Counted from the first letter of the stretch, positions 1-12,126 are shown. The stretch: DNA of 64,000 nucleotides from Hemerocallis citrina (GCA_017893485.1 CM030367.1:146681767-146745766), one strand, 5' to 3'. The notes: generated by a model not told the origin, from the letters alone. Made by a program: numbers and translations.

Positions 1-406
1 CATGCGGTCCAACCGGGTTATTTCCTTGCTTGTAGTTAAAAAGTGCTCTGTACGTATTGAACCTTTCTTGACGAGCCTGTACTTGAAACATCGTCTGAAG
101 ATGCTCAAGCATAGCATAAGCATCCATATGCTCATGCTGCTTCTGAAGCTCAGCACTCATAGTTGCAAGCATGAGACAAGCAACATCCGTCGCATCATCA
201 ATATGCTTCTGGTAAGCATTTAGTTGAGCACGAGTTGCACCGTCACCAGGATGGACCGGTGGAGGAATTTCAACAATATGGAGCTTACGCTCCTGCCTGA
301 GGACAATCCTCAAATTCCTAGACCAGTCAAGGAAGTTTGTTCCTGTCAGCTTGTCCTTCTCAAGGACTGATCGCACGGAGAAAGAGTTGTTTGTGTTTTG
401 CGCCAT
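1..406 (-). CDS. Copia gag polyprotein, N-terminal part (cut by window edge)
   Basis: Reading leftward from the ATG at 406-404, the frame is open to the window edge, about 135 codons. It starts MAQNTNNSFSVRSVLEK and continues with LTGTNFLDWSRNLRIVLRQ, the usual N-terminus of plant Copia gag (UBN2-type domain). Gag forms the virus-like particle in the cytoplasm. The start is chosen because it is the first ATG before this motif and follows an untranslated leader. The zinc knuckle and pol lie outside the window, so integrity cannot be judged. Confidence 0.85.
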   Translation of the reverse strand, partial: MAQNTNNSFSVRSVLEKDKLTGTNFLDWSRNLRIVLRQERKLHIVEIPPPVHPGDGATRAQLNAYQKHIDDATDVACLMLATMSAELQKQHEHMDAYAMLEHLQTMFQVQARQERFNTYRALFNYKQGNNPVGPH

Positions 407-2212
407 TTAGTATCTACAATGTTTAAAATGCATAAGATAAGTTAGATTGTCAAATAATTAATAATTATGTTCAAGTGATTATGGTACATTCAACTTAATA
501 TACCTCCCACTATTTTGTTCAAACTAATAGCCCTTACTATCAATTCGGAAACTAATTTTCTAGTGAGCCAAGATCCATATTTCATTATGCCTTGAGTCAG
601 CGTTGGCCAATTCTCCCAAAACATAACTATTTAGGTAGACAACATTTGTCAATTATATCACATATAATTCTTGGATAGTTTGGTGAACAACTATTGTTCT
701 AATTTATCTAATAAATTCTTCGCCAAACTCTATGCTTCTAAGTTCACTATCCACAATCCTATTGTGACGACTTAGTTAAGTTGGACCCAATGATTAACAT
801 GAAGAATATCACATTTATTCTTTCGCACCTAACCACGATTAAAAGGAGTGCTCTACTTTAGCAAACCCACCCCTTATGATCTAGGCTTTGATGAGTGTTA
901 ATTCATTGGAAAGCATCTAATTAACTTAATATTTTGTTAAGGGGTTTACTTATAAACGATCATGATCCCATCATAAAGAGATTCCCAATTTGTCTTGGAA
1001 CTAAATATTTCAAATCAAAAATTCGTTGAATGAATGATTTCCAGATCAGAGGTTAACGCACAGACGACATTATTGGCACCCCTTTTCTTACAGATTCGTA
1101 ATCGGTTGTTGACAAAATCATTCAATCGTTGAATCAATGAAAATTCATATTTAATTGCCGTGTTTCATAAACACGAGAATCTCATGATCGTTTGTTTAAT
1201 GTTCATCTTAAATTGTTACAGATTTTATCTTGCTTAAGCAGGCATGGCATGGGTGATGTATCTAATACATACATTAATACATTATTAATCTAATTGAAGC
1301 ATGCATCATAATGTATTCTACACATGCATTCATACATCAATATGTAAAGTGCAGTATGTAAACGTGCTTGGTTATGGCCTTTATTCTACATGGTCCTTTC
1401 AAGCTAATGCAAGGATCGAGGTCAATCTATGGTGGAAAATATAAATACAATTACATGTCTTCATTCTCCTTGGTTGCTCCACTTCTTGGATCGTCCTTCA
1501 ATCTTCAAGTACATTACATTGAATAATTGAAAACAACCTATACTAATGTACTTACATAATAAAACTCGAGTTACATTCGAGATTAGACAATTACAAGAAT
1601 GAAGAAAATGACATGCAAGTCGTATTTATAAAACTAAAACCATAAACCATTAATCTAAGGGTCTTAAGGCCATAACCAGCACCATGCTCAAGTAAACAAT
1701 TAAGAACACACAAAAAAAAAAATATACAGCAGGGGTCCGGGGGCGGCAGCCCCTGGCTGGGGTCGAGCTGCCAGGTCAGCTCGAAATCAGAAATTTTTTA
1801 ATTCCAGAAGACTATCCCTATTCAGAAATCATCGATTTCGAACAACAGATCATATTTTTTAGTCTCTGCCGCCACTGCATCATATACAGTTCCGGAACCA
1901 TGTATCATATACATTCATATCACATCCCAATTTACAGATCGTGTCCAAACACAATCTGTCCATCAATTTATATCACCATATAAACCAAACATCATGCATA
2001 ACATACAAAATCGCTTACTGATCAGTCATGGCAGATTGTAAAACATACCTGTATCATCAAATCACAATATATAGCATAACAGAATCATATATGATCGACA
2101 TAACATATTATAATCGACATATCATATAACCGTATCAAGGCAGATTCATAAAACATGCATACATGCATCGAATGCAGTAAACACGTAACCAAATCAGCCC
2201 CTTATACACGCT
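407..2212 (-). other. Long untranslated leader of the Angela-like Copia
   Basis: AT-rich non-coding DNA between the primer site and the gag start. No convincing open frame is visible. A GC-rich island at about 1733-1784 stands out and contains an 8-bp inverted repeat (1763-1770 with 1777-1784). Leaders of this length are known for BARE/Angela elements, where they carry packaging and translation signals; that function here is inference. Confidence 0.6.
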
Positions 2213-2224
2213 GCTCTGATACCA
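2213..2224 (-). promoter_or_regulatory. Primer-binding site, tRNA-Met type
   Basis: On the minus strand the sequence is TGGTATCAGAGC, the standard plant initiator tRNA-Met primer site. It lies one base inside the LTR end at 2226. It fixes the element's orientation and the LTR boundary. Confidence 0.9.
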
Positions 2225-2225
2225 T

Positions 2226-3696
2226 TGTTGGGTTTCGGGGCACAAACGCAGCGAAAAAAAAAATCCGAAACCCTAACCCTAGGATCCGTGTACAAGACAT
2301 GGCTGATTATGGAGAAATGAAATTTTACCTTTTAAGAGCTTTACGAAGACTGAAAGATGGAGGTCCAATCACCACGCAACCCTTATAGCAAGATCCGCGT
2401 CTCTAAAGCAGTCCACACGAACGTCCGATCGTCCAACGATCAAGGGAGCCGGTACTAGCCGATGATGCTTGCCTCTATCTCTCTCTCTCTTGCCTCTCAA
2501 CAGTTGGAGCGGCTAGGGTTTTCTATGGAAAACGAATTTGCCAAAAGATAAACACTAAACCAATACATCTCTATGTATTTATAAGAGAGAATGAGGTGGG
2601 CTTAACCCTAATCGGTTTGGCCAAACTGATTTGGTTTAATGATAACTGATTTGGTTTAATGATTTAAATTCGAATTATACTTTAATTAATCAAGTCCAAC
2701 TCAATTAAATAACTAATTTCGAATTTATAATCATTTAATTTAAATTCCGAATTTAAATTAAAACTCCTTTTAAACGTTCTAAGTGTGTGACCCTTTAGGT
2801 TATTATTACGTTGGCAATAATTTTATTATCTAATAATAAAATTATAAACAATGAGCGGCATCTAGTAATACATCATTGCTACCAAAGTAATAATAATAAT
2901 TGGTGATTCAATTAAACCTTTCATGACTAATGTCTCCGTGTAATATAATCCTTTTAACCTTGATATTATAGATTAAACTAGAGGCATGGTTCGTGTCATC
3001 CTCTTAATAATTTAATCTTTATTTTCTTGATCGATGAGTAGACTATTCAAATAAATCAATATTTGAGCATGGCCATGCATTTCATAGTCTCACTTAAACA
3101 AGAGGCCGATAATATCACTCCTAAAATTAGGAGGGTTAAATTCCATCTAGATCATTCACATTTCTCACACAATTCATAATGAACCCAATACTATCTTTAT
3201 CATTACCCGATTAAAGATAACTTTTGATAGAATCAAAGTACATTAATTCTCGTGTAGAAATATAATGATTTCAGGTCAGAGGACCATTACACCATTATCA
3301 CAGTGAGATTACTTATGACACTTATCCATGTTGAATCTCACAGTGGGTCTGTCCAGTACAATGTACTCTTACATTTACCTATGTATTGATTTTAGTATCT
3401 CTATACTAATGACCCATGAGAGGTGGTCATCAATCAATCAACATACTAGTCTCAATGTATTATTACTGTCCTAATTATAATAATACTCGACTAGGGACAT
3501 TTAAGATTATTATACTATATATAATCTCATGTTCATATAGTTCGTATTAATAATCTAAGGACATTTATCATGCTAACATTTATAACGCAGTAAATACGAA
3601 GCATAATAAATTATTAATATAATCAAATAGAACATAATGTCAATAATACTGATTACATAATATCATTGTATTGCCTCTAGGGCACCTACACTAACA
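2226..3696 (-). repeat. 5' LTR of Angela-like Copia
   Basis: A TG...CA bounded LTR of 1471 bp. Its left end on the plus strand is TGTTGGGTTTCGG and its right end is CTACACTAACA. A CT-rich run near 2481-2500 and a telo-box-like AAACCCTAACCCTA at about 2268 lie inside it. The second LTR is outside the window, so divergence cannot be measured. Confidence 0.85.
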
Positions 3697-4057
3697 CAGA
3701 GTTCAGCGATCACCCAAGAGGGCTCATGTGGAGTCCTTGGACGACTATCTCGAGGTTGCGGCGGTAGCCAAAGCTGCAAAATTCGACAACGGAGGTACGA
3801 AAAGTTTTTTAGCCTCTATATTAAATTTCATGTCAGACGCTGAAGTTTTTTTCTTAGCTAAAACATGTGGGTTAGAGGTGTGTGACACAGAGCGTAATGC
3901 TTTACTTCTCAATAAAATCAGGGATTGGAAAACTGAAAGGATTAAGATTTGTTATGAGAAAGCTCTAGGTAATAGCGCTGGATCGACAGACATCCTTGAC
4001 GATGAATCCGGCCCCACACCCACACCAACGATCACCCATGACACTGACCCCCGATGA
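3697..4057 (+). pseudogene. LINE ORF1, C-terminal part
   Basis: The C-terminal part of ORF1; the upstream part is cut off by the Copia insertion. The frame reads ESLDDYLEVAAVAKAAKF, then FLAKTCGLEVCDTERNALLL, and stops at TGA 4055-4057. The same segment occurs in the second LINE copy at 37626-38117. In plant L1 elements ORF1 is a nucleic-acid-binding protein that coats the RNA. The stop overlaps the ORF2 start in an ATGA arrangement (4054-4057). Confidence 0.8.
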
Positions 4058-4815
4058 ATACACTATTCTGGAATGTTAGGGGGTTGGGGGATAGGGAAAA
4101 GAGAGACATGGTTAGGGACGTTATTAGCAACTCCAAGGCGGAAGTGGTTGGGCTGCAGGAAACAAAACTTCAGCAAGGGCACAAACTCAAAAGAATCAGG
4201 GGTAACAGAATCAAGGAATGGGTGTTACGCCCATCAGCAGGAGCCTCTGGAGGAATCGCTATTGGATTCAATTCGGATATTCTCACCTGCACCAAGGTAT
4301 ACAGTAGAACGTTCTCCCTGACTACCCGACTGAAACGACGGTCCGATGATTGGGTGCAGACAGTGACTGTCGTTTATGGACCGAATGTGGCCATAGAGCG
4401 AGATGCATTTTGGCAAGAGCTGGTTAATATCCGACAACGCTGGCCTGGAGCTTGGACTGTTGGGGGGGGATTTCAACATCACTAGATTTGCTTTCGAACA
4501 TAAAGGAAGAGGCTCCAGCGACAAACACAAAGAGCAGTTCAATAGGGTGATAACGGAACTAGAACTGGTCGATATCCCAATTAATGACAGATTATTCACG
4601 TAGTCTAATATGCAATCGACTCTGGTTATGGCCAAGTTGGACAGGATACTAGTATCAATGGAATGAGAAGCTAAATTTCCACTAGCTACTGCTAGATCGA
4701 TTCCTAGATCTACGTCAGACCATACCCCGATCTTGCTCGATGTGGGGGTTAGCGAAGTGCAGAGGCCACAGAAATTCAAATTTGAGAAGGCCTGGCTGAA
4801 ATTTAGGGATTTCAT
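4054..4815 (+). pseudogene. LINE ORF2, apurinic-like endonuclease domain (broken)
   Basis: ORF2 starts MNTLFWNVRGLGDREKRDMV at 4054. It continues through VVGLQETKL and VYGPN, which match the exonuclease-endonuclease-phosphatase domain that nicks target DNA. A run of eight G at 4462-4469 breaks the frame just before the conserved GDFN motif, which continues in another frame (GDFNITRF). Further stops follow near 4601 and 4664, the first where the sister copy has tryptophan. The domain ends with the D-H motif (SDHTP) near 4717-4731. The protein could not be made intact. Confidence 0.85.
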
Positions 4816-4818
4816 CAC

Positions 4819-6086
4819 ATGGTAATGGAAAATTGGGCGCTCCCAGCTGCTGGCAGGGACGCTGCTTCCCGATGGTGTGAAAAAATTTGCAGATTGAGAA
4901 AGCGGCTGCGCAGATGGAATCGGTCTAGGTTCTCGACCATCTGGCGTTCCAAAGAGATCTTGTTGGAAGTAATCGATGAGCTAGAAAGGGTGGAAGAGAC
5001 GAGAGTCTTGTCACAAGAAGAAAGATACAGGCTATTAGAGCTCCGGGGAAATATCGTCGATCTTTATAAGTTGGAAGAAATCAAATGGCGACAACGGTCA
5101 AGGATTTCGTGGCTCAAAGAGGGAGACACGAATATGGCCTACTTCCACCGAGTGGCCAGCGCAAGGCGTAGATCCAACCTCGTCCTATCAATACAGACAG
5201 AGATAGGAACATTGCAAGACGAAAGTGTGATTGCCACAACCTTTCAAAATTACTACAAGGGCCTCTTTGGAAGGAAGAATGATTTCAGGATTCCTTTGAG
5301 GGAGGATTATTGGCAGGATATCCAGAATGATTCAGCGCAAATTCTCTCCACTTTGGAGGAACCTTTTTCGGAAATGGAAGTGAAAAAGGCCATCAAGCAA
5401 ATGGGAACAGAAAAGTCCCCTGGGCCAGACGGATTCCCAATGATGTTTTTCCAAGTGTTCTGGAAAGAAATTAAAGGGGACATTATGGCACTGATGAAGG
5501 AATTTTTCCACCACAATCTCAGATTGGGTATGTTCAATTTCGCAGAGGTTGTCCTGATACCCAAACGGGAGGAATCTAAGAGCGTGGGGGATTTCAGACC
5601 AATTAGCCTCATTAATTGCTCGGTGAAGATCATCACAAAGGTCCTGGCCATCTGCTTGGGAAGTATAATGGATAGTATTATCAGCAAATCCCAGACGGGC
5701 TTCATCAAGGGCCGATGTATCCTGGATTGTGTGGCCACTGCTGAACAAGTTATCCACTACTGCCATACGAGCAATTCTAAGAACTTCCTCCTAAAAATGG
5801 ATTTTGAGAAAGCATACGACTCCGTCGACTGGGAGTGTTTGCTGGAAGCTCTCAGGGGGAGAGGATTTGGGGAAAAATGGGTAACATAGATCAAACAATG
5901 TTTACAGACTAGTAAAATGGTAATATCGGTGAATGGGCGGCCAGGCCCGTCGTTCCCTTGCAAGAAGGGACTCCGACAAGAGGACCCGTTATCCCCACTT
6001 CTATTCACTATTGTAGCAGATGTGCTGAGGGGAATGATAGAAAATTGACGGAGAACAGGTTGGATTACGCCCGTGGCCAGGAGCAC
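4819..6086 (+). pseudogene. LINE ORF2, reverse transcriptase N-terminal half
   Basis: An open stretch of 356 codons (4819-5889) covers the linker and the first reverse transcriptase motifs: RISWLKEGDTN, GPDGFPMMFFQVFWK, FRPISLINCSVKIITKVL, FIKGRCILD and the catalytic motif A KMDFEKAYDSVDW. A TAG follows at 5887. The frame then continues to the LRQEDPLSP region and a TGA near 6047, and is cut at 6086 by the solo LTR. The YADD motif lies on the far side at 9241 onward. Enzyme role: target-primed reverse transcription of the LINE RNA. Confidence 0.88.
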
Positions 6087-9000
6087 TGTAACCCCTGTTT
6101 TTATTAATACGTATTTTTAAAGTATTTTTCTGTATTTAAATAATCTGTATCTTATAACTATTTTTCCCTAACTGATTTTTATTATTTAAACTATTATTCT
6201 GAAACCCAATTATTTATTCAAAGCCCAAGTTTATATTTTGATTTTATTATTTAAACTATTTTAAAAGCCCAATTCCATAATCTGATTTTATTTTATTTAT
6301 ATAATTAATCTAAGCCCAATTGTTTAGGCCAATACCCTAATTATTCTATTTAATATTTTGAAGCCCAAGCTCACTAAAGCAGAACTCATATAATTGTACA
6401 GAACCCCTACCCGTATACAATTCTCCACACCCCCACTTTTTCTGTCCCGTACTCCAACTCCCCACTTTCTAATCCCGTACCTGCCTGCACTTTCCCCATA
6501 CTCCTCGTAACTGTCCCTACTCTTTCACCCCCACTATCTTATTATCTATTAATTTGTATATACCTCTCCCCGTTTCATTCTCTCATTTAATCTCATCCTC
6601 TCTGTTCTCAACCAAAAACACAACAACTCAACCCATCTCCTTCCTCCATCTCCCGCTCACTCTTCCTCTGTCTCCCAACGACCACAGAACCCACGCCGCA
6701 CTCCACCTCCTCCGCTCGTCTCGTCTTCTTCTCGACACCCCACCATTGAAGCCCCGACCTCGACAAACTCCCACAGTCAGCCTCCACCATTGCCGACCTC
6801 CATTTGAAGCCCGAATCACCTCGCCCTGCCGCTTCCTCCACCGCAGTGTCACCCATTGCCGAGCTCAACCCGGTGCCGTCTTTCCGCCATCGTATTCTCC
6901 ACCGCTAGCCCGTCATCTTCAACCTCGAACCCCGAAGCTTTGCAATTGCTCGCCATTCCTCTCGCCCCTCGTCGACCCGAAGTGCCATCCATTCTCCTCG
7001 CCTCAGTCGAGCCTTCCGCTCTTGCAGTCGCGTCGAACCCATCATCGATGAGCTCCCACTGTTGCATCCATTACGGAAGCTTCGCCCCATTTCTACCGCC
7101 GTCGCCTTCAACCTCGAGTTCCCCCACTGCTCTCCTCCGCTCGCTCCCATCACCTCTGACCCCTCCTCTGTCGATGCGTCCATCGCCAGCACCGTCTCCT
7201 CGTCGACAGCCACTCACCATCGAAGCTCCGCCCTCCTACTGCTCGAACCATTGCCGAAGTCGAAGCCTTTCACCATTATCGCTGTCTTCCATCGTCGAAG
7301 CCCGTCGTCACCCTGAGCGTGCTGCGCCGTCGCTCCTCAGTTGCCGCCGCCTGAGCCTTCCCCTCGCCTTGCCTTCTCCGTCGTTGTTCCCTTTTCCCGC
7401 TCCCTCTCTCTGTCTGTCTGTGTTGAAGTGAAGAAGAAGAAGGAGAAGAATAGAGTTGACTGGTTGCATTGGTACTCTCTGGGTGTAAGCTATTGTATTG
7501 GAGTTATTGGGTTGTTGGGAGTATTGGTGCTGTTTGGTGTTGTGGGGATTGGATTATTGTATTGGTGTTGGTATTTGGTGTTGTGAAGGAGTTACTTTTA
7601 TTACTGTCTTGGAGTTTGCTATTTTGCTGTTACTGTTTTGGCGTGGCTGCCAAATATCTCGCACGTGTTCTACTGTCCGGGATACTGATCCTGTTATTCT
7701 TGTTTCATCGTCGTCGACTAACAGGCAAGTGTCTCTTGTACAAATTCGTTGGTCTGGTACAAGCTCCTTTGCAAAATACCGCAAGTATATTTTTGACTCT
7801 ATTCGTATCTTATATAATCCATTGATCCCGTATTCGTACATGATCGTGAATACTTTGTCACCCTATGCATTGCATAAACACGATACACATATATACTCTT
7901 ATAATTATACATGATATTGTGCATGAATTGCTTGTTACTAGTTTGCATGTTGTTATAATATCTTTTATTCTTGATTAAGTGTTATGCATGCCATTAGTTG
8001 CATCAATATGTTTTATAAATCCTAAAATATGTTTTCCTGCATTGCATGAGTCTTGATACTTGATCCTGCCATATTACTCGTCCTTGTTGTTGCATGTAGT
8101 TATTGTTTCATGTTTGATTAAAATAAAAAGATAACAAGCCGGGGTATAAAGGAAAAAGATTTAGTAGTGGGTAATATAGAAGAGCGTACTTGGACGGGGA
8201 CTCGTGGTTCCTCACTGCAAATTGCAAGTTACAAGTTGCAATTTGCTAAATTACAGATTTACATGTTTCACGCTACAGGTTACACTACATGTTCCACATT
8301 GCACGTATCTTGATACAAGATATACTTGACATGTTTCACGCTACAGGTTATACTACATGTTCCACATTTCACGTATCTCGAACAAGATACAATTTTTCCC
8401 GAGTACGTGACCTATAGAATCTACCACTAGTCTAAACGTTCACTTGATTGTGAGTAGCAACCATGTGGTATGGGACACATAAAGTGCTACCTAGTTAGAT
8501 TAATAAAAGACATGACATTAACACGTACACTTGCATGATCCGTTTACATGTTACATGTTTATGATGCCTTGTTTACTTGTTTACATGTTACTCGTTCATG
8601 TTGACATGTTTACTTGCTTACCCGTTTACATGTTACATGTTCCTATAGATTATTTACTTATTTACATGCATGCTATTTATTCCATGAGGTCTTGTTCTTG
8701 ATCCTGTTGCATGTTGTATTTGCTCTATTATATGATTCTTGAATCCTTATTCTTTCCATGCTTTTGTTTCATTTTGTAATTGTCCCGTTGCTTGTACCAC
8801 TTGCGGCCCGTGACTTGCATTAACGGGTGCCTCTTTTGTTTCTTCCTTTTGTAATAATATACTTGCAGGCCCAGATGGAGAATTACCCGAAGATGTTGCT
8901 GAGCAAAGATTTTAGTCTTGTTTAATTTCATGTTGCTTTAATTCTTATTTATTCATGTACTCCTTGTTGTAATCCGGGCGTGTTTGACTCGTAACTATGT

Positions 9001-9210
9001 TTCTTTTCCAGTTGTTGGTTATGTCATGTATTATGTCATATAATATGCCATGTACTTTGTTATCCTATTGTGATTTTACATGCTTGCGTGGTTGATATTG
9101 TTATCTTGTTGTTGAGTTAAATATACAACTTATGAATGATGTACTCGCATCATTCGCTGAGCCTCAGTTACGTGCTTGTGTTCCCATATTCTGGGAAGCG
9201 GGGCGTGACA
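6087..9210 (+). mobile_element. Solo LTR, 3.1 kb, Gypsy (Tekay/Del-like ends)
   Basis: The insert begins TGTAACCCCTG and ends GGGGCGTGACA, with a perfect 5-bp target duplication AGCAC at 6082-6086 and 9211-9215. Removing it rejoins the LINE reading frame. There is no primer site, gag or pol inside, so it is a solo LTR left by LTR-LTR recombination. The long size and TGTAACnCCC ends suggest a Tekay-type Gypsy; this is inference. A TATA-like GTATATACC at 6557-6565 is followed by a C-rich stretch (6650-7400) and a duplicated segment of about 70 bp near 8257-8400. I place it on the plus strand from the TATA-like site. Confidence 0.88.
8257..8400. repeat. Two tandem copies of a ~70-bp segment in the solo LTR
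   Basis: The segment starting ACATGTTTCACGCTACAGG and running to CACGTATCT occurs twice in a row with a few differences. Around it ACATGTT is repeated many times (to about 8650). This is an ordinary internal duplication of LTR sequence. Confidence 0.75.
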
Positions 9211-10848
9211 AGCACCTCCAATCAAGGGTGCACGATTCTCTAATATGCTGATGATACCCTACTGTTTGGAAATGGGACCAGATCAGAAACAGTTTGTTTT
9301 AAAGGGGTCCTCTACTGTTTTGAAGCCTGGTCAGGTCTCAGGATAAATTTCCACAAGAGTGCACTGATTCCTATTTCTCTCTCCGATGAAGAAGCTCGAG
9401 AACATGCCACTATACTAAACTGTATGACGAATGAGTTCCCAATCAAATATTTAGGGCTCCCTCTCAGACCAGGGAAACTCACTAAGTCGGATTGGCTGCC
9501 GATAATAGATAGGGTCGAGGACAGACTGTCGTGTTGGAAAGGAAAATTGCTGTCACTAGGCAGCAGAGTGATACTCATTAACTCAGTATTATCTAATCTG
9601 CCCATTTACTACATGTCTTTTTTTGAGCTCCCAAAGTGGGTTATCCAAAGGATTGACCGAATTCAAAAAAGATTTCTTTGGAAAGGGGCAGACCTGAATA
9701 GGGGAGGGTACCACCTGATCAAATGGAGTATTGCTTGCATGAAGAAGAAGCATGGAGGGCCAGGCATCATCGAACTTAGAGATATGAACCTTGCCCTATT
9801 AGAAAAGTGGTGGTGGAAGGTTTTTCATCACGGTGGAGAAGGATGGCAGGATTTCATTCAACCATACCTTCGGGGAAAAGGTACGAGAAGCCTAGGCTTT
9901 CGAGTAGGGGCTACGGTCTCCCGATTCTGGAAAGGAATTACAAAAGCAAGCAGACCGTTCAACTCAGCAGTTACGTCAACTATCGACAATGGACGGTCCA
10001 CCAGATTTTGGTGGGATAAGTGGTGTGGTGCTCATACACTGAAGGAGACTTTCCCAGAGCTGTTTGCCAAAATGAATCGACCCAATATCTCTATGGCAGA
10101 GACGTGGAAGAGGGGAAATTGGAGGCTGTCGTTCCGAGGACCTCTTACCCCAGGATTACTTCAGCAACTGCTCGAATTGCAAACACACATCACACGGTCC
10201 GGGGCGATGTGCGTCCAAGGACCAGACCAGATGTGATGGGGATTAGAGACAAAGGGAGCTTTCATGGTCAGATCCCTGTACCATCGAATTCACTTCCAGG
10301 GATGTAGACCCAGCTGGGCACAGGTGTTATGGAAGGCAAAAACACCACTGAAAGTCAGAGTCTTCCTATGGCTTGTGCTTAATAATGCAATCCTCACGAG
10401 AGAGAACCTGGTCAAAAGACTTCCCCAGATTGCGACTGATTGTGGGTTCTGTAACATGCATACAGAGACTTTGAATCACCTTTTTATTCACTACCCAAGG
10501 AGTAAGGCGACTTTGGTAGAGGTTTTAAGAGCCCTAGGAACAAGTGACTACCCCAACGAAAATGAGGATTTGTGGGTCGGCCCTAAATTCGCAACGATTT
10601 GCCATGAAATGAAGGATGCGTGGTACATTGCCATTGCGGCAACTACATGGGTGTTATGGCTAGACAGAAACAAATTTTATTTTTGTGCTTCATGTAGTAG
10701 TATTTCTGATAACCTTACTCATATCATGCATCTTATTTCTTTTTGGGCTACAGCTGCCGCCACAGGAGCGAGAGGGAGGATCGCCAGAGTCTTCCAGGTG
10801 AAGGATTTTGATGATGAGGAGGTGGAGTTTGGGCCGACACTGGACTGA
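9211..10848 (+). pseudogene. LINE ORF2, reverse transcriptase C-terminal half and zf-RVT domain
   Basis: After the solo LTR the frame resumes with SNQGCTIL, a stop (TAA at about 9241), then YADDTLLF, the reverse transcriptase catalytic motif. The 270-codon open stretch 9424-10236 includes FPIKYLGLPLRPGKLTKSDW and KRFLWKGAD. A TGA ends it (10234-10236), but the frame continues into 10264-10848 with the zf-RVT signature: LKVRVFLWLVLNNAILTREN, CGFCNMHTETLNHLFIHY and WVLWLDRN. The end at FGPTLD matches the sister copy. At least two stop codons make this half non-functional as well. Confidence 0.88.
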
Positions 10849-11113
10849 GGGGCGGCGCCATCCATACTCATCTGAGTCTTTATAGCCGAAGTCTCTGCTG
10901 GTTTCGTCGTGTCCGACTGTACTTTTGGTTGTTTTGGATGTATGGAGAATTAAACCCACCCCCAGGGTTTTGTTGGGGTTTATGTTTTATTTCCTGCACT
11001 GTATTTTATTTCCTGCTATGTACTTTTGTATCCGTCCCAGTACACCGAGGTTGTTTTATTAATTTCTTATTAATGAAACATGGTGGCTTTATTCCACCTT
11101 TTACCTAAAAAAA
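10849..11113 (+). other. LINE L1-A 3' UTR and A tail
   Basis: Non-coding tail after the ORF2 stop. It ends TTCCACCTTTTACCTAAAAA, closely matching the minus-strand copy near 33784-33850. The shared tail identifies both as one subfamily and marks the 3' ends used for target-primed integration. Confidence 0.85.
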
Positions 11114-12126
11114 ACACTATTTGGTATATTGAGGTGATTAAAGATATGTATGATGGGAAATGACCACAATTATGATTATCATAGGAGAGAGTAGTGAATT
11201 CCCTATTAGAGTAGGTTTACACCAATGTTTGGTTTTAAGCCCATACCTCTTTGCTCTTTGCTTTGGTGATGGATGAATTGACAAGATGAATACAAGATAA
11301 GGTGCTTTGGTGTATATTTTTTTTCGATGAAGTCGTCTTAGTGGATGAGACTAGAGCAACAATCAATGCTAAATTAGAATTGTTGAAAGAAACTTTAGAT
11401 TTAAAGGCTTTAGAATAAGCAGAATAAAAATAAAGTATATGGAGTGTAATTTTAGCAATATTCGGAGCAGAAATGAGGAAGTAGTGAAGCTTGATGTAAA
11501 AGAGATACCTAAGAGGATATTTTTTGATATTTAGGCTCGATTATACAAAGAAATAGGGAGATTTGTGAAGATATTATATATAGGATCCAAATAGGGTGGC
11601 TTAAGTGGAGAAGCGGTAGTAGTGTTTTGTGTGACAAACATATACCTTTGAAGTTTAATGAAATTTTTATAGGACGATCGTTAAACCAGCAATGATGTAT
11701 ATAGCAGAGTGTTCGGCAACAAAGAAACAACATATCAAAAAAATGAGTATAGCGGAGATGAGAATGGTAAGATGGATGTATGATAAAATCAGGAAGGTAG
11801 ACTTAGAAACAAGCATATACGAGACACGGTAAAGTTAGCTCCTATACAAGATAAATTAAGAGAAAATCGCCTCAGGTGGTTTGGACATGTCACACGTAGA
11901 CTTAGTAGTGGCCCCATTAGAAAGAGTGATTTGATAAATATTATGGGTAGAATTAGGAGTAAGAGAAAACCTAAACTATTTCAGTGAAAACTGTACGAAA
12001 ATATATGATAGCTTGTGGCCTTACAGAAGATGTTGCGCTAAACCGAGCAGAATGAAAAACTAGGATTTATGTAGCCGACCCAAGTAGTTGGGAAAAAGAC
12101 TTTGTTATTGTTGTTGTCGTTGTAGA
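11114..12126 (+). mobile_element. RTE-type LINE remnant (reverse transcriptase C-terminal part)
   Basis: Broken translations in three frames match the reverse transcriptase of plant RTE-like LINEs. Visible pieces are VIKDMYDG, GLHQCLVLSPYLFAL, VDETRATINAKLEL-like, GFRISRIKIKYMECNF, VVKLDVKEIPKRIF, and near the end LRENRLRWFGHVTRR. The tail VADPSSW-like is followed by a GTT/TTG-rich microsatellite (about 12100-12126), the usual RTE 3' end. Many stops and frameshifts indicate an old copy. It sits directly against the A tail of L1-A, so L1-A probably inserted into it. Confidence 0.8.

Larger units (their letters stand above)
1..3696 (-). mobile_element. Copia LTR retrotransposon, Angela-like, 5' part only
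   Basis: The 5' part of a Copia element that runs leftward out of the window. In its own direction it has a 1471-bp LTR (3696 to 2226), a tRNA-Met primer site, a leader of about 1.8 kb and the start of gag. The LTR begins TGTTAGTGTAGG and ends CCCAACA. The long leader and an LTR start containing GCCCTAGAGGCAATA resemble the BARE/Angela group; that lineage call is from memory of the family. It is inserted in the ORF1 region of a LINE. The right target-site copy should be CAGAG (3697-3701), but its partner lies outside the window, so it cannot be confirmed. Confidence 0.85.
3697..11113 (+). mobile_element. L1-like LINE, copy L1-A, split by a solo LTR
   Basis: A non-LTR retrotransposon on the plus strand with the end of ORF1, an endonuclease, reverse transcriptase, a C-terminal zf-RVT region and an A-rich tail (about 11106-11113). 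Its 5' end lies left of the Copia that cuts it at 3697. A solo LTR (6087-9210) splits the reverse transcriptase. It is the same family as the minus-strand copy at 33775 onward, which allowed frame-by-frame comparison. Several stops and frameshifts make it defective. Confidence 0.92.

Noticed and set aside
2268..2284. Telomere-like repeats (AAACCCTAACCCTA)
   Set aside because: Fewer than three units; common telo-box motif in plant promoters and LTRs, not a telomere.
6554..7431. Proline/serine-rich open frames of 165 and 191 codons
   Set aside because: C-rich, low-complexity sequence open in several frames inside a solo LTR; no domain is visible.
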